Below are positions 7,092-15,345 of a DNA stretch of 36,676 bases, in pieces. The stretch lies in assembly GCA_020354555.1 (NCBI GenBank), contig CP070648.1, positions 4,467,716 through 4,504,391 on the forward strand. The letters are read 5' to 3'. Source of the stretch: Armatimonadota bacterium. Its GTDB lineage: Bacteria > Armatimonadota > Hebobacteria > GCA-020354555 > CP070648. The translations under genes and the position numbers were made by a program. The first letter of the stretch is position 1, and each line of letters opens with the position of its first letter. The notes beneath the pieces are model-generated. The model had not been told where the DNA came from, searched no databases, and worked only from the letters and a program-made list of their open reading frames with translations.

Positions 7092-7986
7092 GACCGCCTC
7101 CGGGCAGCAAGCCGAGACGCCCCAACTCTCGGGTCAGCGCCTGGCGGCAGCCCTCCGTAGCCGGCAGGAGCGGCGACCTCGGGTTGCCGACAGGAATGCC
7201 CAACATCTCGAGCGCTGCCTTGACCGGGGTGGGGTTGGTCTCGTAGAACAGGGCCTTGACGAGTGGCAGCAAGTGGTAGTGGAGCTTGCGCGCCTCGGGG
7301 AGTTCTCCCGCCTCGACATGGCGCCACAGCTTGACCCACTGTTCGGTCGCGATGTGCGCCGCGGCCATGATGCCGCCATGCGCGGCCAGCGCGCCGAGCG
7401 GGTAGAGCAGGGCGTCATCGCCGGTGAGCACGGTGAAGTCCTCGGTGCCGGCGATGATGTGCATGATTTGTTCGAGGTCACCACTGGCTTCCTTGACGCC
7501 GACGATGTTCGGCACACGCGAGAGCTCGATCGTCGTCGCGGCCTCCATGTTGACGCCAGTGCGCTTGGGGATGTTGTACATGATCATCGGCAGCGACGTG
7601 GCGTCGGCGACAGCGCGAAAATGCTCGACCAGCCCCTGCTGGGTCGGCCGATTGTAATATGGGCAGATCACCAGCGCGGCGTCGGCGCCGACCCGTTCGG
7701 CGTGCTGCGTGAGGGCGATCGCCTCCGCCGTGCTGTTGGAGCCCGTTCCCGCGATGACCGCGCCGCGCTTGGCGGCCGCGCGCACGGTCGCCTCGATGAC
7801 CTGGCGGTGCTCGTCGTAGGAGAGCGTCGCCGATTCGCCGGTCGTCCCGCACGGCGCGATTCCGTTGACGCCGGCCGCGATGAAGCGATCAATCAGAGCC
7901 GCCATGGTCTGGGCGTCGAAGTCGTTCGCTTGGTTGAACGGGGTGACGATCGGTATATAGATGCCTGAGAACCGGGCTCTGGCCAT
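7075..7986 (-). CDS. dapA: 4-hydroxy-tetrahydrodipicolinate synthase
   Basis: DapA condenses aspartate semialdehyde and pyruvate, the first committed step to lysine and diaminopimelate. The 303-residue TIM barrel has the pyruvate-binding GTTGE loop (47-51), the catalytic tyrosine Y137 in MYNIPKRTG with R142, and the Schiff-base lysine K165 in VGVKEASGD. Some related aldolases (N-acetylneuraminate lyase, KDG aldolase) share this fold, but the lysC and asd neighbours and the Tyr/Arg pattern favour DapA. It starts 22 bases after lysC and overlaps the glycosylase gene. The ATG at 7986 is preceded by a GAGGAG-like site. Confidence 0.93.
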   Translation of the reverse strand: MARARFSGIYIPIVTPFNQANDFDAQTMAALIDRFIAAGVNGIAPCGTTGESATLSYDEHRQVIEATVRAAAKRGAVIAGTGSNSTAEAIALTQHAERVGADAALVICPYYNRPTQQGLVEHFRAVADATSLPMIMYNIPKRTGVNMEAATTIELSRVPNIVGVKEASGDLEQIMHIIAGTEDFTVLTGDDALLYPLGALAAHGGIMAAAHIATEQWVKLWRHVEAGELPEARKLHYHLLPLVKALFYETNPTPVKAALEMLGIPVGNPRSPLLPATEGCRQALTRELGRLGLLPGGGRESGA

Positions 7987-8008
7987 TGGCCGCTCCTCTA
8001 TCAGGGAT

Positions 8009-9289
8009 TCAGCCGTCCAGGCGCTCGTGGAGAACGCGCACCGCCTGCATCCGCTGCGCTTCCTTCATCAGGAAAGACACGTGGAGTTCGCCGTCCAAAG
8101 CCCCGAACGCCTGAATGTCAGTATCCTTCAGCGCCCGTTTGGCCTCCGTGTCAACTTGGGCGGTACGCCCACGCAAGCCTTCTCCCACCAGGGATACGAG
8201 GCCCCACGACTCCTCGCTGAAGTCGGCCTCGATGCCTCTGTCGAAGAGAATGTGCGCGATGATGGAGGTGACATCGCGATACTTGGCGGGCTTGACGGCG
8301 AACTGTAGGACATCTCTGTCGGCTGGCACCTGGTAGTGCAGAATCCGCTCCTGGCTCATTGCCCCGCTGAGCTGCCCTGCCAAGCGGTCGTCGTTCGACG
8401 GCACCGTGAGCAGAACGAGGTCGGCGATATCGCAGACGGCGGTCACCGGACGGCCGCTCGGCTTGCTCGTTGCGGGTGAGATCTCAGTACCCGAAATGTT
8501 GGTCTTGAAGTTCTTGACCACGAGCGCGAGCTGGTACTTGCGAGCCATAACCGCCGCACTGTGCTGAAGCACGTCAGCGCCGAGGGCGGACATCGTGACC
8601 ATTTCGTCGTAGGTCAGCGTCGCCAGCGCGACCGGGCCTTTCCCCTGGTCGAAATGCTTGGGGTTGGCGGTCATGACCCCGTCCACGTCTTTGAAGATCT
8701 GCAGCGGGGCGACGCGAAGCTCGTCGCCGAACGGCAGAGTCGGAGTCTGCGCGAGCGTGACCGCCAACGCGACCGCGGTGTAATCGCTGCCGCCCTCACC
8801 CAGCGTGGTGATGACGTGGCGTTCCGGCGTGACCCCCTGGAACCCGGCGACGAACACGATCCGCCCCTCCTGCAACGCTTTGAGCACCTCATCGGGGCGG
8901 ATGTCAATGATCTGAGCGTGGCCGTGGTAGTCATCCGTTATCAGCCCGACCTGGCCGCCGGACAGCGCGATCGTGTTGTAGCCCTTTGACTTCAGCAGAT
9001 GCGCCATCGCGACGGTGGAGATGATTTCGCCGCATGACATGAGAAGATCGAGCTCTCGCGGCTCGATCTTCTGGTCAATCTGGCGCACCAGTTTCACTAG
9101 CTCGGCGGTGGAATAGGGCTGCCCCTCGCGCCCCATGGCCGAGATCACCGCGACCGGCCACATCCCTTCGTCGCGGGACTCCATGATGCGTTCGGCGGCC
9201 AGGAGCTGATGCTCAGGCGACTCCGTACACGTGCCGCCGAACTTCTGCACTACGACATTGACGGCGCCCTGTTCGTCCAAGTAACTCAA
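8009..9289 (-). CDS. lysC: Aspartate kinase
   Basis: Aspartate kinase phosphorylates aspartate at the head of the lysine, threonine and methionine pathways. The 426-residue protein has an amino acid kinase domain (about 11-275), with VQKFGGT at 14-20 and the SAMGR region, and two C-terminal ACT domains (about 285-425) expected to bind feedback inhibitors. The start is TTG at 9289 with AGGTAGGG just upstream; the codons before KFGGT support it. Two unusual residues are seen: Cys21 replaces the usual Ser after KFGGT, and the loop normally GRGGSD reads GEGGSD, with Glu165 in place of a near-invariant Arg. It is 64 bases after asd and 22 bases before dapA. Confidence 0.9.
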   Translation of the reverse strand: MSYLDEQGAVNVVVQKFGGTCTESPEHQLLAAERIMESRDEGMWPVAVISAMGREGQPYSTAELVKLVRQIDQKIEPRELDLLMSCGEIISTVAMAHLLKSKGYNTIALSGGQVGLITDDYHGHAQIIDIRPDEVLKALQEGRIVFVAGFQGVTPERHVITTLGEGGSDYTAVALAVTLAQTPTLPFGDELRVAPLQIFKDVDGVMTANPKHFDQGKGPVALATLTYDEMVTMSALGADVLQHSAAVMARKYQLALVVKNFKTNISGTEISPATSKPSGRPVTAVCDIADLVLLTVPSNDDRLAGQLSGAMSQERILHYQVPADRDVLQFAVKPAKYRDVTSIIAHILFDRGIEADFSEESWGLVSLVGEGLRGRTAQVDTEAKRALKDTDIQAFGALDGELHVSFLMKEAQRMQAVRVLHERLDG

Positions 9290-9353
9290 ATGCCCTACCT
9301 CAGCTGGTTTGGATGACTCGAGTGCGATGGCTCGTCGAGTTGCCGTGGGAACT

Positions 9354-10397
9354 CTATCGCGTCAGAAGTCCCATCGCTATCACTTGCTCGGCGATCTGCA
9401 CCGCGTTGAGGGCCGCGCCTTTGCGCAGGTTGTCCGCCGCGACCCAGAGATTCAGGCCGTAGGCTACCGAGGCATCGCGCCGGAAGCGCCCCACGAAGAC
9501 CTCGTCCGTGCCGCTTACTTCAACCGGCATGGGGTAGCGTCCTGCGCTCGGCTCGTCCACCACGCGAATCGGCCGATACCCGTCGCGATAGGGCTCCCAC
9601 GTTGCCAGCAACTTCTTCGCTTTCGCCGGCGTCAGCTCCTCCCGCAGCTCCAGGTTGACGGCCTCGCAGTGCCCGTTGAAGACCGGAACGCGGCACGTGG
9701 TGGCGGTGATGCCGACCGAATCGTCGCCGAGGATCTTGTGGGTCTCTCGGGCGAGCTTGACTTCTTCGGAGCAATACCCGTCCTCGTCGAAACCGCCAAT
9801 ATGGGGAAACACGTTGCAGGCGAGCTGCTGTGGCAAAGTGTCGGCGGCCGGCAGCTTCTCGCCGCGCGCAACGGCGGCGATCTCCGCTTCGAGTTGGGCG
9901 ACCGCGCCCGCTCCGGCGCCGGAAGCAGCCTGGTAGCTCGCGACGACGGCGCGCTTGATGCCGACGGCGTCGTGAATCGGCTTGAGCGCGACCACCATCT
10001 GAATCGTCGAGCAGTTTGGGTTGGCGATGAGGTTGTCATGGCCGCGCAGCGCTTCGCGATTCACCTCCGGCACGACCAGCGGCACCGCCGGATCCATGCG
10101 GAAATCGTTGCCGTTGTCTATCACCACCGCGCCACGCTTCGTGGCCTCGGGGGCATACTGGACGGCGGCGCCTTTCTCGCCCTCGGTGCCCGCGAACAGC
10201 GCGATATGGCAACCGTCGAACTCCGCCGCCGCCGCGGGTCGCACCTCGTACGACCGCCCGTCAACTTCGACCGCCCCGGCGCTTCGCGCCAGCACGGTAA
10301 TCCTCGACGCGGGGAATGAACGCTGCGCCAAGACGCGCAGCAGTTCCCTGCCCACCGCGCCGCGGCCGACGACTACGACATTGTAAGCTTGTGACAT
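9354..10397 (-). CDS. asd: Aspartate-semialdehyde dehydrogenase
   Basis: Asd reduces aspartyl phosphate to aspartate semialdehyde with NADPH, feeding DapA and the homoserine branch. The 347-residue product has the nucleotide-binding GRGAVGRE (11-18), the catalytic cysteine C129 in NPNCSTIQ, SYQAASGAG, and the catalytic histidine H243 in VFNGHCEAV. The open frame extends to 10487, but the ATG at 10397 has GAGG five bases upstream and fits the family N-terminus, so the longer start is rejected. It is the first gene of the asd-lysC-dapA block and follows a promoter at 10471-10500 with a leader of about 67 bases. Confidence 0.95.
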   Translation of the reverse strand: MSQAYNVVVVGRGAVGRELLRVLAQRSFPASRITVLARSAGAVEVDGRSYEVRPAAAAEFDGCHIALFAGTEGEKGAAVQYAPEATKRGAVVIDNGNDFRMDPAVPLVVPEVNREALRGHDNLIANPNCSTIQMVVALKPIHDAVGIKRAVVASYQAASGAGAGAVAQLEAEIAAVARGEKLPAADTLPQQLACNVFPHIGGFDEDGYCSEEVKLARETHKILGDDSVGITATTCRVPVFNGHCEAVNLELREELTPAKAKKLLATWEPYRDGYRPIRVVDEPSAGRYPMPVEVSGTDEVFVGRFRRDASVAYGLNLWVAADNLRKGAALNAVQIAEQVIAMGLLTR

Positions 10398-10449
10398 TGC
10401 GCCTCGCTCGCCGTTGGCTCCCTCGTCACCGGGCTTGCCATGAGATGTA

Positions 10450-10483
10450 GCCATGCTACAGGCCGCGTGCATGATAGCATGGC
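10450..10483. promoter_or_regulatory. Perfect 9-bp inverted repeat, probable operator for asd
   Basis: GCCATGCTA at 10450-10458 and its exact reverse complement at 10475-10483 are separated by 16 bases. The right half-site lies inside the asd promoter spacer and touches the -10 element. The left half lies just past the predicted start point. This geometry, with about 25 bp (close to two and a half helical turns) between half-site centres, suits a dimeric regulator or a two-site repressor controlling asd-lysC-dapA. No regulator gene is adjacent. Confidence 0.55.
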
Positions 10484-10500
10484 GCAATTTTGGCTGTCAA
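10471..10500 (-). promoter_or_regulatory. Sigma-70-type promoter for asd-lysC-dapA
   Basis: On the minus strand TTGACA (10500-10495) is followed after 18 bases by TATCAT (10476-10471), preceded by TG one base upstream (extended -10). All six -35 bases and five of six -10 bases match consensus. The predicted start near 10464 gives a leader of about 67 bases to the asd ATG. Confidence 0.75.
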
Positions 10501-10613
10501 GGAAAGCGAAACAAGCGCGTTACGGGCTTGCGAACGACCGGGATGAGCATGTCCGCGCAGCCTGCGAGCAGCGGCAAGAGGTCGAGCGTTGGCTGACGGC
10601 GAATTCGGGAGAT

Positions 10614-12641
10614 GTGCTGCAGGCTCGTCTTCTCCGCCGTCTGGCTTGCCTTGCCCTCCTTCCCACGGCCTTGATGCTGGGAACGGCGTCCTTCGGGGCT
10701 GAGGGCGATCAGACCGGGGGGCCAGATGGCCCCGCGCCTACGCTGGCGGCGGTCCGTGTCGCAGCTCCGCCGACGATAGACGGCGTCCTCGATGATGAAT
10801 GCTGGCGCCTGGCCGACAAACGCTCGGGGTTCTACCTGTTCGGCCGCGAAGGATCAATCAGCGAGGACACCAGCGCCTACCTCTGCTATGATGAGCACAG
10901 CATCTACGTCGCGTTCGACTGTGCCGACGCCCATCCCGACCTCATAAACGCGGCTCAGCGCAAGCGCGGGAGCGATCTGAGCAGCGAGGATAACGTCGAG
11001 TTCTGGGTGGACCCCACCGGCCAGCACCGCGACTGGTACGTCTTCCAGGTGTCGCCGCTGGGCACGCAGGGCCACTCGGTGCCGGGGGGCAGCGCGTCCA
11101 AGGCCGAGTGGAAGGGCGACTGGTCGGCCGCCGCGCGCGTCACCGACGCCGGTTGGCAGGCGGAGATGGCGATCCCGTTTTCCATCCTGACCTACCCCGC
11201 GGGCGCGGGGAGTTTCTACGTCGCGTTCTCGCGGCATCTCGCTCGCGAGCGGGAGCGCTCAGTCTGGCCGTTCATTGCGCCGGGCTCGTGGCGCCCGGAT
11301 CGCCCGGCCGCGTGGACCGGGCTGGTCATTCCCCACCCGCGCCGACCGATGGTCGCGATGCCCTACGCCCTGGCTCGTCTGGGTGACGACGACAGCGGAG
11401 CCACGGTCGGCCTCGACGTCAAGACCACCTTCGCCAACGGAGTCACGGCGCTGTTGACCCTCCGCCCCGACTTTCGCAATATCGAACAGGACGTGGAGAG
11501 TATCGACTTCTCGTACACCGAACGCCTGCTGCCCGACAACCGGCCTTTTTTCATGGATGGTATGTACCGCTATTTCCCGAGATCACAGTTGTTCTACACG
11601 CGACGAATAGAGGAGCTCGACGCCGGGTTCAAAACGTTCGGCAAGATCGGTCGCCATCGGTTCGGCTTCCTTGCCGCAGGCGAGAACGGGCAGAGCGACG
11701 TCGAGGTCGCGCACTATGCCTACGAGCGCGACGCGGATTCAAGAGTCTGGGTTGACGCGGTCAACTACAGTTCCGCGGATCAGCTTCACAATCTCGCCAC
11801 GGGCGTGGGCATGCGCTGGCGTCGCGCCAAGCCGGGAGGCGATGTCTCGATCCACGCCGACCTCATGCACAGTTCGACGAGCGGCGAAGGGGAGGACGGC
11901 GCGGCCTACAGGATCCACGGCGGCCGCGACCGCGGCGATGGTCACGTCAGTTGGTCGCTGTCGGCGACCGGCATCGGCAGCGGCTTTGAGCCGGCCCTGG
12001 GGTACGAGCCCGAGCCGGGCCTGCACGAAGTCGGGGGCGGCGCGTACTACTCCCGACGCGTGGATACCGGCCCGTACTGGCGGAAATCATGGCACGCGTT
12101 CGTGGAATCGGCCACGACGACGGACGACAGCCGCTTCGGGGTGAATCTAGGCGGCGCGCTGTATCGCAGAAACGATACGTCTACCGAGGCGCGCGTCCAC
12201 ATCGGCAAGCGCGAGGGCTATCCGGACCGTACGCTGACGCTCAACTTCGCGTGGAATGATCGCAACCTCTACCGCTACGCGGGCCTCACCGCCTCGTTTG
12301 GCGAGAAGGCGGGGGGAACCTACCGGTACCTGGGGGTGACCAAGAACTTTCGGCCCAGCGCATACTTCTCGTCGCTTCTCGCCGTCGAGTTTCTCGATCA
12401 TGCGGCCGTGGAGGAGCCGGCCGAAGAGCACCAGATCGTGGCGCAAGCCACCTACGACTTCGAGCCGGAGAAGAGCGTCAGCGCGCGCGTGGTCGCTCAC
12501 AATGGCGATCTCAACGTCTTCGTCGCGTACCGGCGGGTAGTCCGCGCCGGTCTGGATACCTACGTGCTATTCGGCGATCCGAACGCCGAGACGACCCAGA
12601 GCACGGTCACCGTCAAGTTAGTCTCCGCCTTCATGTTCTGA
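10614..12641 (+). CDS. Secreted CBM9-like / DUF5916 protein
   Basis: This protein of about 675 residues starts with a probable signal peptide (basic LRRL, then a hydrophobic stretch ending near SFG-AEG). A family 9 carbohydrate-binding-like domain follows (about residues 40-225) with PPTIDGVLDDECW, YDEHSIYVAFDCAD, VEFWVDPTG and WQAEMAIPF. The remainder resembles DUF5916: RPDFRNIEQDVESIDFSYTERLLPDNRPFF, then repeated amphipathic strands ending in a C-terminal aromatic (FMF), which suggests an outer-membrane beta-barrel. The function of the family is unknown; binding or import of polymers is often inferred. The start is uncertain. The frame opens at 10440, and the GTG at 10614 is chosen because it yields the signal peptide; its GGGAG sequence is unusually close. 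Confidence 0.82.
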   Translation: MLQARLLRRLACLALLPTALMLGTASFGAEGDQTGGPDGPAPTLAAVRVAAPPTIDGVLDDECWRLADKRSGFYLFGREGSISEDTSAYLCYDEHSIYVAFDCADAHPDLINAAQRKRGSDLSSEDNVEFWVDPTGQHRDWYVFQVSPLGTQGHSVPGGSASKAEWKGDWSAAARVTDAGWQAEMAIPFSILTYPAGAGSFYVAFSRHLARERERSVWPFIAPGSWRPDRPAAWTGLVIPHPRRPMVAMPYALARLGDDDSGATVGLDVKTTFANGVTALLTLRPDFRNIEQDVESIDFSYTERLLPDNRPFFMDGMYRYFPRSQLFYTRRIEELDAGFKTFGKIGRHRFGFLAAGENGQSDVEVAHYAYERDADSRVWVDAVNYSSADQLHNLATGVGMRWRRAKPGGDVSIHADLMHSSTSGEGEDGAAYRIHGGRDRGDGHVSWSLSATGIGSGFEPALGYEPEPGLHEVGGGAYYSRRVDTGPYWRKSWHAFVESATTTDDSRFGVNLGGALYRRNDTSTEARVHIGKREGYPDRTLTLNFAWNDRNLYRYAGLTASFGEKAGGTYRYLGVTKNFRPSAYFSSLLAVEFLDHAAVEEPAEEHQIVAQATYDFEPEKSVSARVVAHNGDLNVFVAYRRVVRAGLDTYVLFGDPNAETTQSTVTVKLVSAFMF

Positions 12642-12681
12642 GGGCGACAGGAGATCGCCCGTCGCGTGCGTAATAGCCCCT

Positions 12682-12701
12682 ACCGGCGGGCCCCGGCCGG
12701 T
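12682..12701 (+). other. GC-rich hairpin between the DUF5916 gene and cbiM
   Basis: ACCGG at 12682-12686 pairs with CCGGT at 12697-12701 around a GC-rich centre that can extend the stem with one or two mismatches. It lies 41 bases after the stop of the DUF5916 gene. No T-run follows. It may help end that transcript. The 91-base gap holds no recognisable cobalamin riboswitch. Confidence 0.3.
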
Positions 12702-12732
12702 CCAGTGATTCGAGGGGGCCGCAGCCCGGCGT

Positions 12733-13464
12733 ATGACCCATCTTCATGTTCCGGACGGAGTGCTGCCGGTGTGGCTCTGGCTCGGCGGGGCCGGTGTGAC
12801 AGCGGTTCTCGTTGTCATCGCGGCGCGCATTGCGTCGGGCTCCGATTTCCGGCGTCGGCTCCCATTGCTCTCCATGACGGCTGCGTTCATGATCGTCTCC
12901 ATGAGCATCCCGGTGATTCCTGCGGTGTATCACGTGCAGCTCGCCGCCGTCGCCGGCATCATCCTCGGCCCCGCGCTCGGCATTATCGCGGCGTTCACCG
13001 TGAACCTCCTGCTCGCGCTGGTCGGGCACGGCGGCATCACCGTCGTCGGCCTCAACACGCTCGTCATCGGCGCCGAGATGGTCGCGGCGTGGGCATTGTT
13101 CGGTCTGCTGCGGCGCCTGCTCGCGCCGGCCGCAGCAGGCGCGGCGGCGGCGTTCCTGGCCATGGCCGTAGGCGCTGCGGTGATGATCGGCCTTGTCGGC
13201 CTCGCGTCACCGCAGCCGGGATGGCTGCATTTGACCCACGTCACGACAGCCGCCGCAGAGGAACACGCCGCGCGACACGGCGGCGACGCCGCTCAAGCGG
13301 CGGTATACGAGCATCTCTCGCTGCGGAGATTCGCTGCTCTCGTTATCGGCCTCGGCTTCGTGGGCTGGCTGTTGGAGGCGGCGGTCACGGGTCTCATCGT
13401 GCGTTTCGCGGCGCAGGTGAAGCCCGATCTCGTACGATGGAGCGCGGCGCATGAGCGAATTTGA
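12733..13464 (+). CDS. cbiM: Cobalt ECF transporter S component CbiM
   Basis: CbiM is the membrane substrate-binding component of energy-coupling factor transporters for cobalt (or nickel as NikM). The 243-residue protein has six or seven hydrophobic segments and the hallmark HVPDG near the N-terminus, plus H67 and H99 in the membrane region. In classical CbiM the protein begins Met-His-Ile-Pro-Asp-Gly and the N-terminal amine and His2 bind metal; here three extra residues precede the conserved His, which becomes H5. A loop at about 160-195 carries five histidines (H166, H169, H178, H182, H194). No cbiN is present. The end overlaps cbiQ by 14 bases. Confidence 0.92.
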   Translation: MTHLHVPDGVLPVWLWLGGAGVTAVLVVIAARIASGSDFRRRLPLLSMTAAFMIVSMSIPVIPAVYHVQLAAVAGIILGPALGIIAAFTVNLLLALVGHGGITVVGLNTLVIGAEMVAAWALFGLLRRLLAPAAAGAAAAFLAMAVGAAVMIGLVGLASPQPGWLHLTHVTTAAAEEHAARHGGDAAQAAVYEHLSLRRFAALVIGLGFVGWLLEAAVTGLIVRFAAQVKPDLVRWSAAHERI

Positions 13465-14176
13465 CATCGCCATACTGGATCATTGGTCCACCTCGGGGCG
13501 CAGTCTGGTGCATCGCGCGGGACCGGCGCCGAAGGTCATCATGGCGGTGTGCCTGGTGGCGGCGGTGGTGATTACGCGGCACATCGCACTGCTGGGGATT
13601 ATCTACGCGTTGTGCGTCGCGCTGCTGGCGACGGCGCGCGTGCCTCCGCTCAAGGTAGTGGTCATCGCGGCGTATCCGGCGCTGTTCGTGCTGCTCTTCG
13701 TGTTCAGCGCCTGGGACGGGACGTGGCAGACGCCGACGCTGCTCTTCGGCCGGGCACTGGCGGCGGCGATGACGCTGGTCACGCTCATGGCCACTACGCC
13801 CTACCCGCGGGTGTTCGGCATCTTGTCGCGCGCGTTGCCGCGGATCGTCGGCGAGTCGCTGTTCCTGACCTACCGCGCGCTGTTCATGCTGATCGAGATG
13901 GCGGGCGAACTCGTCACGGCGACCCGCGTCCGCTCGGGTTTGCGCTTGCGCCGCCCGCTCGCCAACCTGCGCAACCTGTCGGCCGCACTGGGAAAGCTCC
14001 TGATCCACGCCCTTGACCGCAGCGAACGCCAGTATGATATCATGGCAGTGCGCGGTTACGCCGGCCGCATCGCGGCGCCGGAGCGGGTGTGGAATACGCT
14101 TGCGACCGACGCCGTGCCGGTCGCTCTGGGCCTCGTCATGCTGGCGGCGGCGGTGATGCTGAGATGGAGCAGATAG
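13451..14176 (+). CDS. cbiQ: ECF transporter T component CbiQ
   Basis: CbiQ (EcfT family) is the transmembrane scaffold that couples the ATPase to CbiM. The 241-residue protein has a short cytosolic start, about five membrane segments (for example 28-60, 64-82, 90-108, 215-235) and a cytosolic helical region with the coupling motif AVRGYAG near residue 200 that docks in the ATPase groove. The first coupling motif, normally ARG-like, is only loosely kept (TRVRSGL). It overlaps cbiM by 14 bases and cbiO by 13, so the three are translationally coupled. Confidence 0.93.
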   Translation: MSEFDIAILDHWSTSGRSLVHRAGPAPKVIMAVCLVAAVVITRHIALLGIIYALCVALLATARVPPLKVVVIAAYPALFVLLFVFSAWDGTWQTPTLLFGRALAAAMTLVTLMATTPYPRVFGILSRALPRIVGESLFLTYRALFMLIEMAGELVTATRVRSGLRLRRPLANLRNLSAALGKLLIHALDRSERQYDIMAVRGYAGRIAAPERVWNTLATDAVPVALGLVMLAAAVMLRWSR

Positions 14177-15021
14177 TCAGGGTTAGCTGCATACGGCACG
14201 TGTATCCGGACCGCACCGAGGTGCATCTGTGCGGGCTGGATATGGTGGTCAACCGCGGCGATCGGGTAGCTATCGTCGGGCCCAACGGCGGCGGCAAGTC
14301 CACCATGCTGCACCACATCATCGGCCTGCTGCGCGCCCACGAAGGCGGGGTCGAGGTCTTCGGCGTTGACCCGTCGCAGGAATGGAACCGGATCCGCGAG
14401 CGCGTCGGCGTCGTGTTGCAGAGCGCCGAGGAGCAACTGATCGCGCCCACGGTGCGCGATGATGTGTCGTTCTCGCCGCGCAACTACGGCCATCCGCCCG
14501 AGCGCGTGCACGAAATGGTCAACTCCGCACTGGCCGAGGTGGGAATCGCGCACGTCGCCGACCGCATTTGCCATTACCTCAGCGGCGGCGAGAAGCGCAA
14601 GGTGGCGTTGGCCGGCGCGCTCGTGACCCGGCCGGAACTGATCGTCCTCGACGAGCCGTTCGAGGGCCTGGATCCGCGCAGCAAGCACGAGATTATAGAT
14701 CTGCTCAATCGCCTGCACGACGAACGTGGGCTGACCATCGTATACACGACCCACGAAGTCAACATCGTGCCGCTGATTGCGAATCGCGTGTACGTGGTGA
14801 CGCGCGAGGGCGTGATATTCGAAGGTGCGCCCGAGGAGACATTCGCCGAGCGCGACATGCTGTCTCAGGCAGGACTGGAGCAACCCACGCTCGCCAGTCT
14901 CGCATACGTCCTCCAGCGTCTGGGCGTCGAGTTGCCGCTGCCTGCACGGGTCGAGGATGCCGCTGGGGTAATCGCCGACGCCATCCGCGGGGGCGCGCGT
15001 GTCGGCGAGGCGAGGAGCTGA
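14164..15021 (+). CDS. cbiO: Cobalt ECF transporter ATPase CbiO
   Basis: CbiO hydrolyses ATP to drive cobalt uptake with CbiM and CbiQ at the inner membrane. The 285-residue protein has all ABC motifs: Walker A GPNGGGKST (39-47), Q-loop VVLQSAEEQLIAP, signature LSGGEKR (139-145), Walker B LIVLDEP (159-165) and H-loop H197. The Q-loop form with SAEEQLIAPTV is typical of ECF ATPases. The open frame extends back to 14089, but the ATG at 14164 inside the cbiQ end matches the family start. A small cysteine protein follows two bases after the stop. Confidence 0.95.
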   Translation: MEQIVRVSCIRHVYPDRTEVHLCGLDMVVNRGDRVAIVGPNGGGKSTMLHHIIGLLRAHEGGVEVFGVDPSQEWNRIRERVGVVLQSAEEQLIAPTVRDDVSFSPRNYGHPPERVHEMVNSALAEVGIAHVADRICHYLSGGEKRKVALAGALVTRPELIVLDEPFEGLDPRSKHEIIDLLNRLHDERGLTIVYTTHEVNIVPLIANRVYVVTREGVIFEGAPEETFAERDMLSQAGLEQPTLASLAYVLQRLGVELPLPARVEDAAGVIADAIRGGARVGEARS

Positions 15022-15023
15022 CT

Positions 15024-15302
15024 GTGCCGACATCTCGCGAACAGCATGACAGTGAGGAAATCCGGTGCCTGCAATTGGGCGGCCCGGTCACGTTTGCCTA
15101 CTGCCGGCGCGTCAATCGCGGCCTGCCCTGCAAGCTCATTATCGGCTGCTGGCACGGTCGGCTCGACGTCGTCGGCTTCCTCGCGGAGAGCTTCAGCGCC
15201 GAGGAGCTTCGTCAGGCTCTTGAGCCCGCGGCCGGGAGCAAACTCGAGCGCTTGGTAGGACTGGTCGAGCGCGCGAAAGGCGGCGGCGGGCCGGCCGGCT
15301 GA
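15024..15302 (+). CDS. Small cysteine-containing protein coupled to cbiO, unknown function
   Basis: A GTG at 15024, two bases after the cbiO stop and preceded by CGAGGAG six bases upstream, opens a 92-residue frame. The protein has four cysteines (C15, C27, C36, C42) in the pattern C-x11-C-x8-C-x5-C, with the local motifs FAYCRRVN, GLPC and IGCW. It then has a short amphipathic C-terminal half and no membrane segment or signal peptide. I recall similar uncharacterised small proteins with FxYCR..N.GLPC..I..CW, but cannot name a family. The spacing suggests a metal-related accessory or regulatory role in cobalt uptake, or simply read-through placement. Confidence 0.72.
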   Translation: MPTSREQHDSEEIRCLQLGGPVTFAYCRRVNRGLPCKLIIGCWHGRLDVVGFLAESFSAEELRQALEPAAGSKLERLVGLVERAKGGGGPAG

Positions 15303-15345
15303 GGACGCGGGCTGACGGGGGCATCTGTCCGCGGCACGTCCCGGG

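Noticed and set aside
12642-12732. Cobalamin riboswitch upstream of cbiM
   Set aside because: The 91-base gap is too short and lacks the conserved B12-box sequence.
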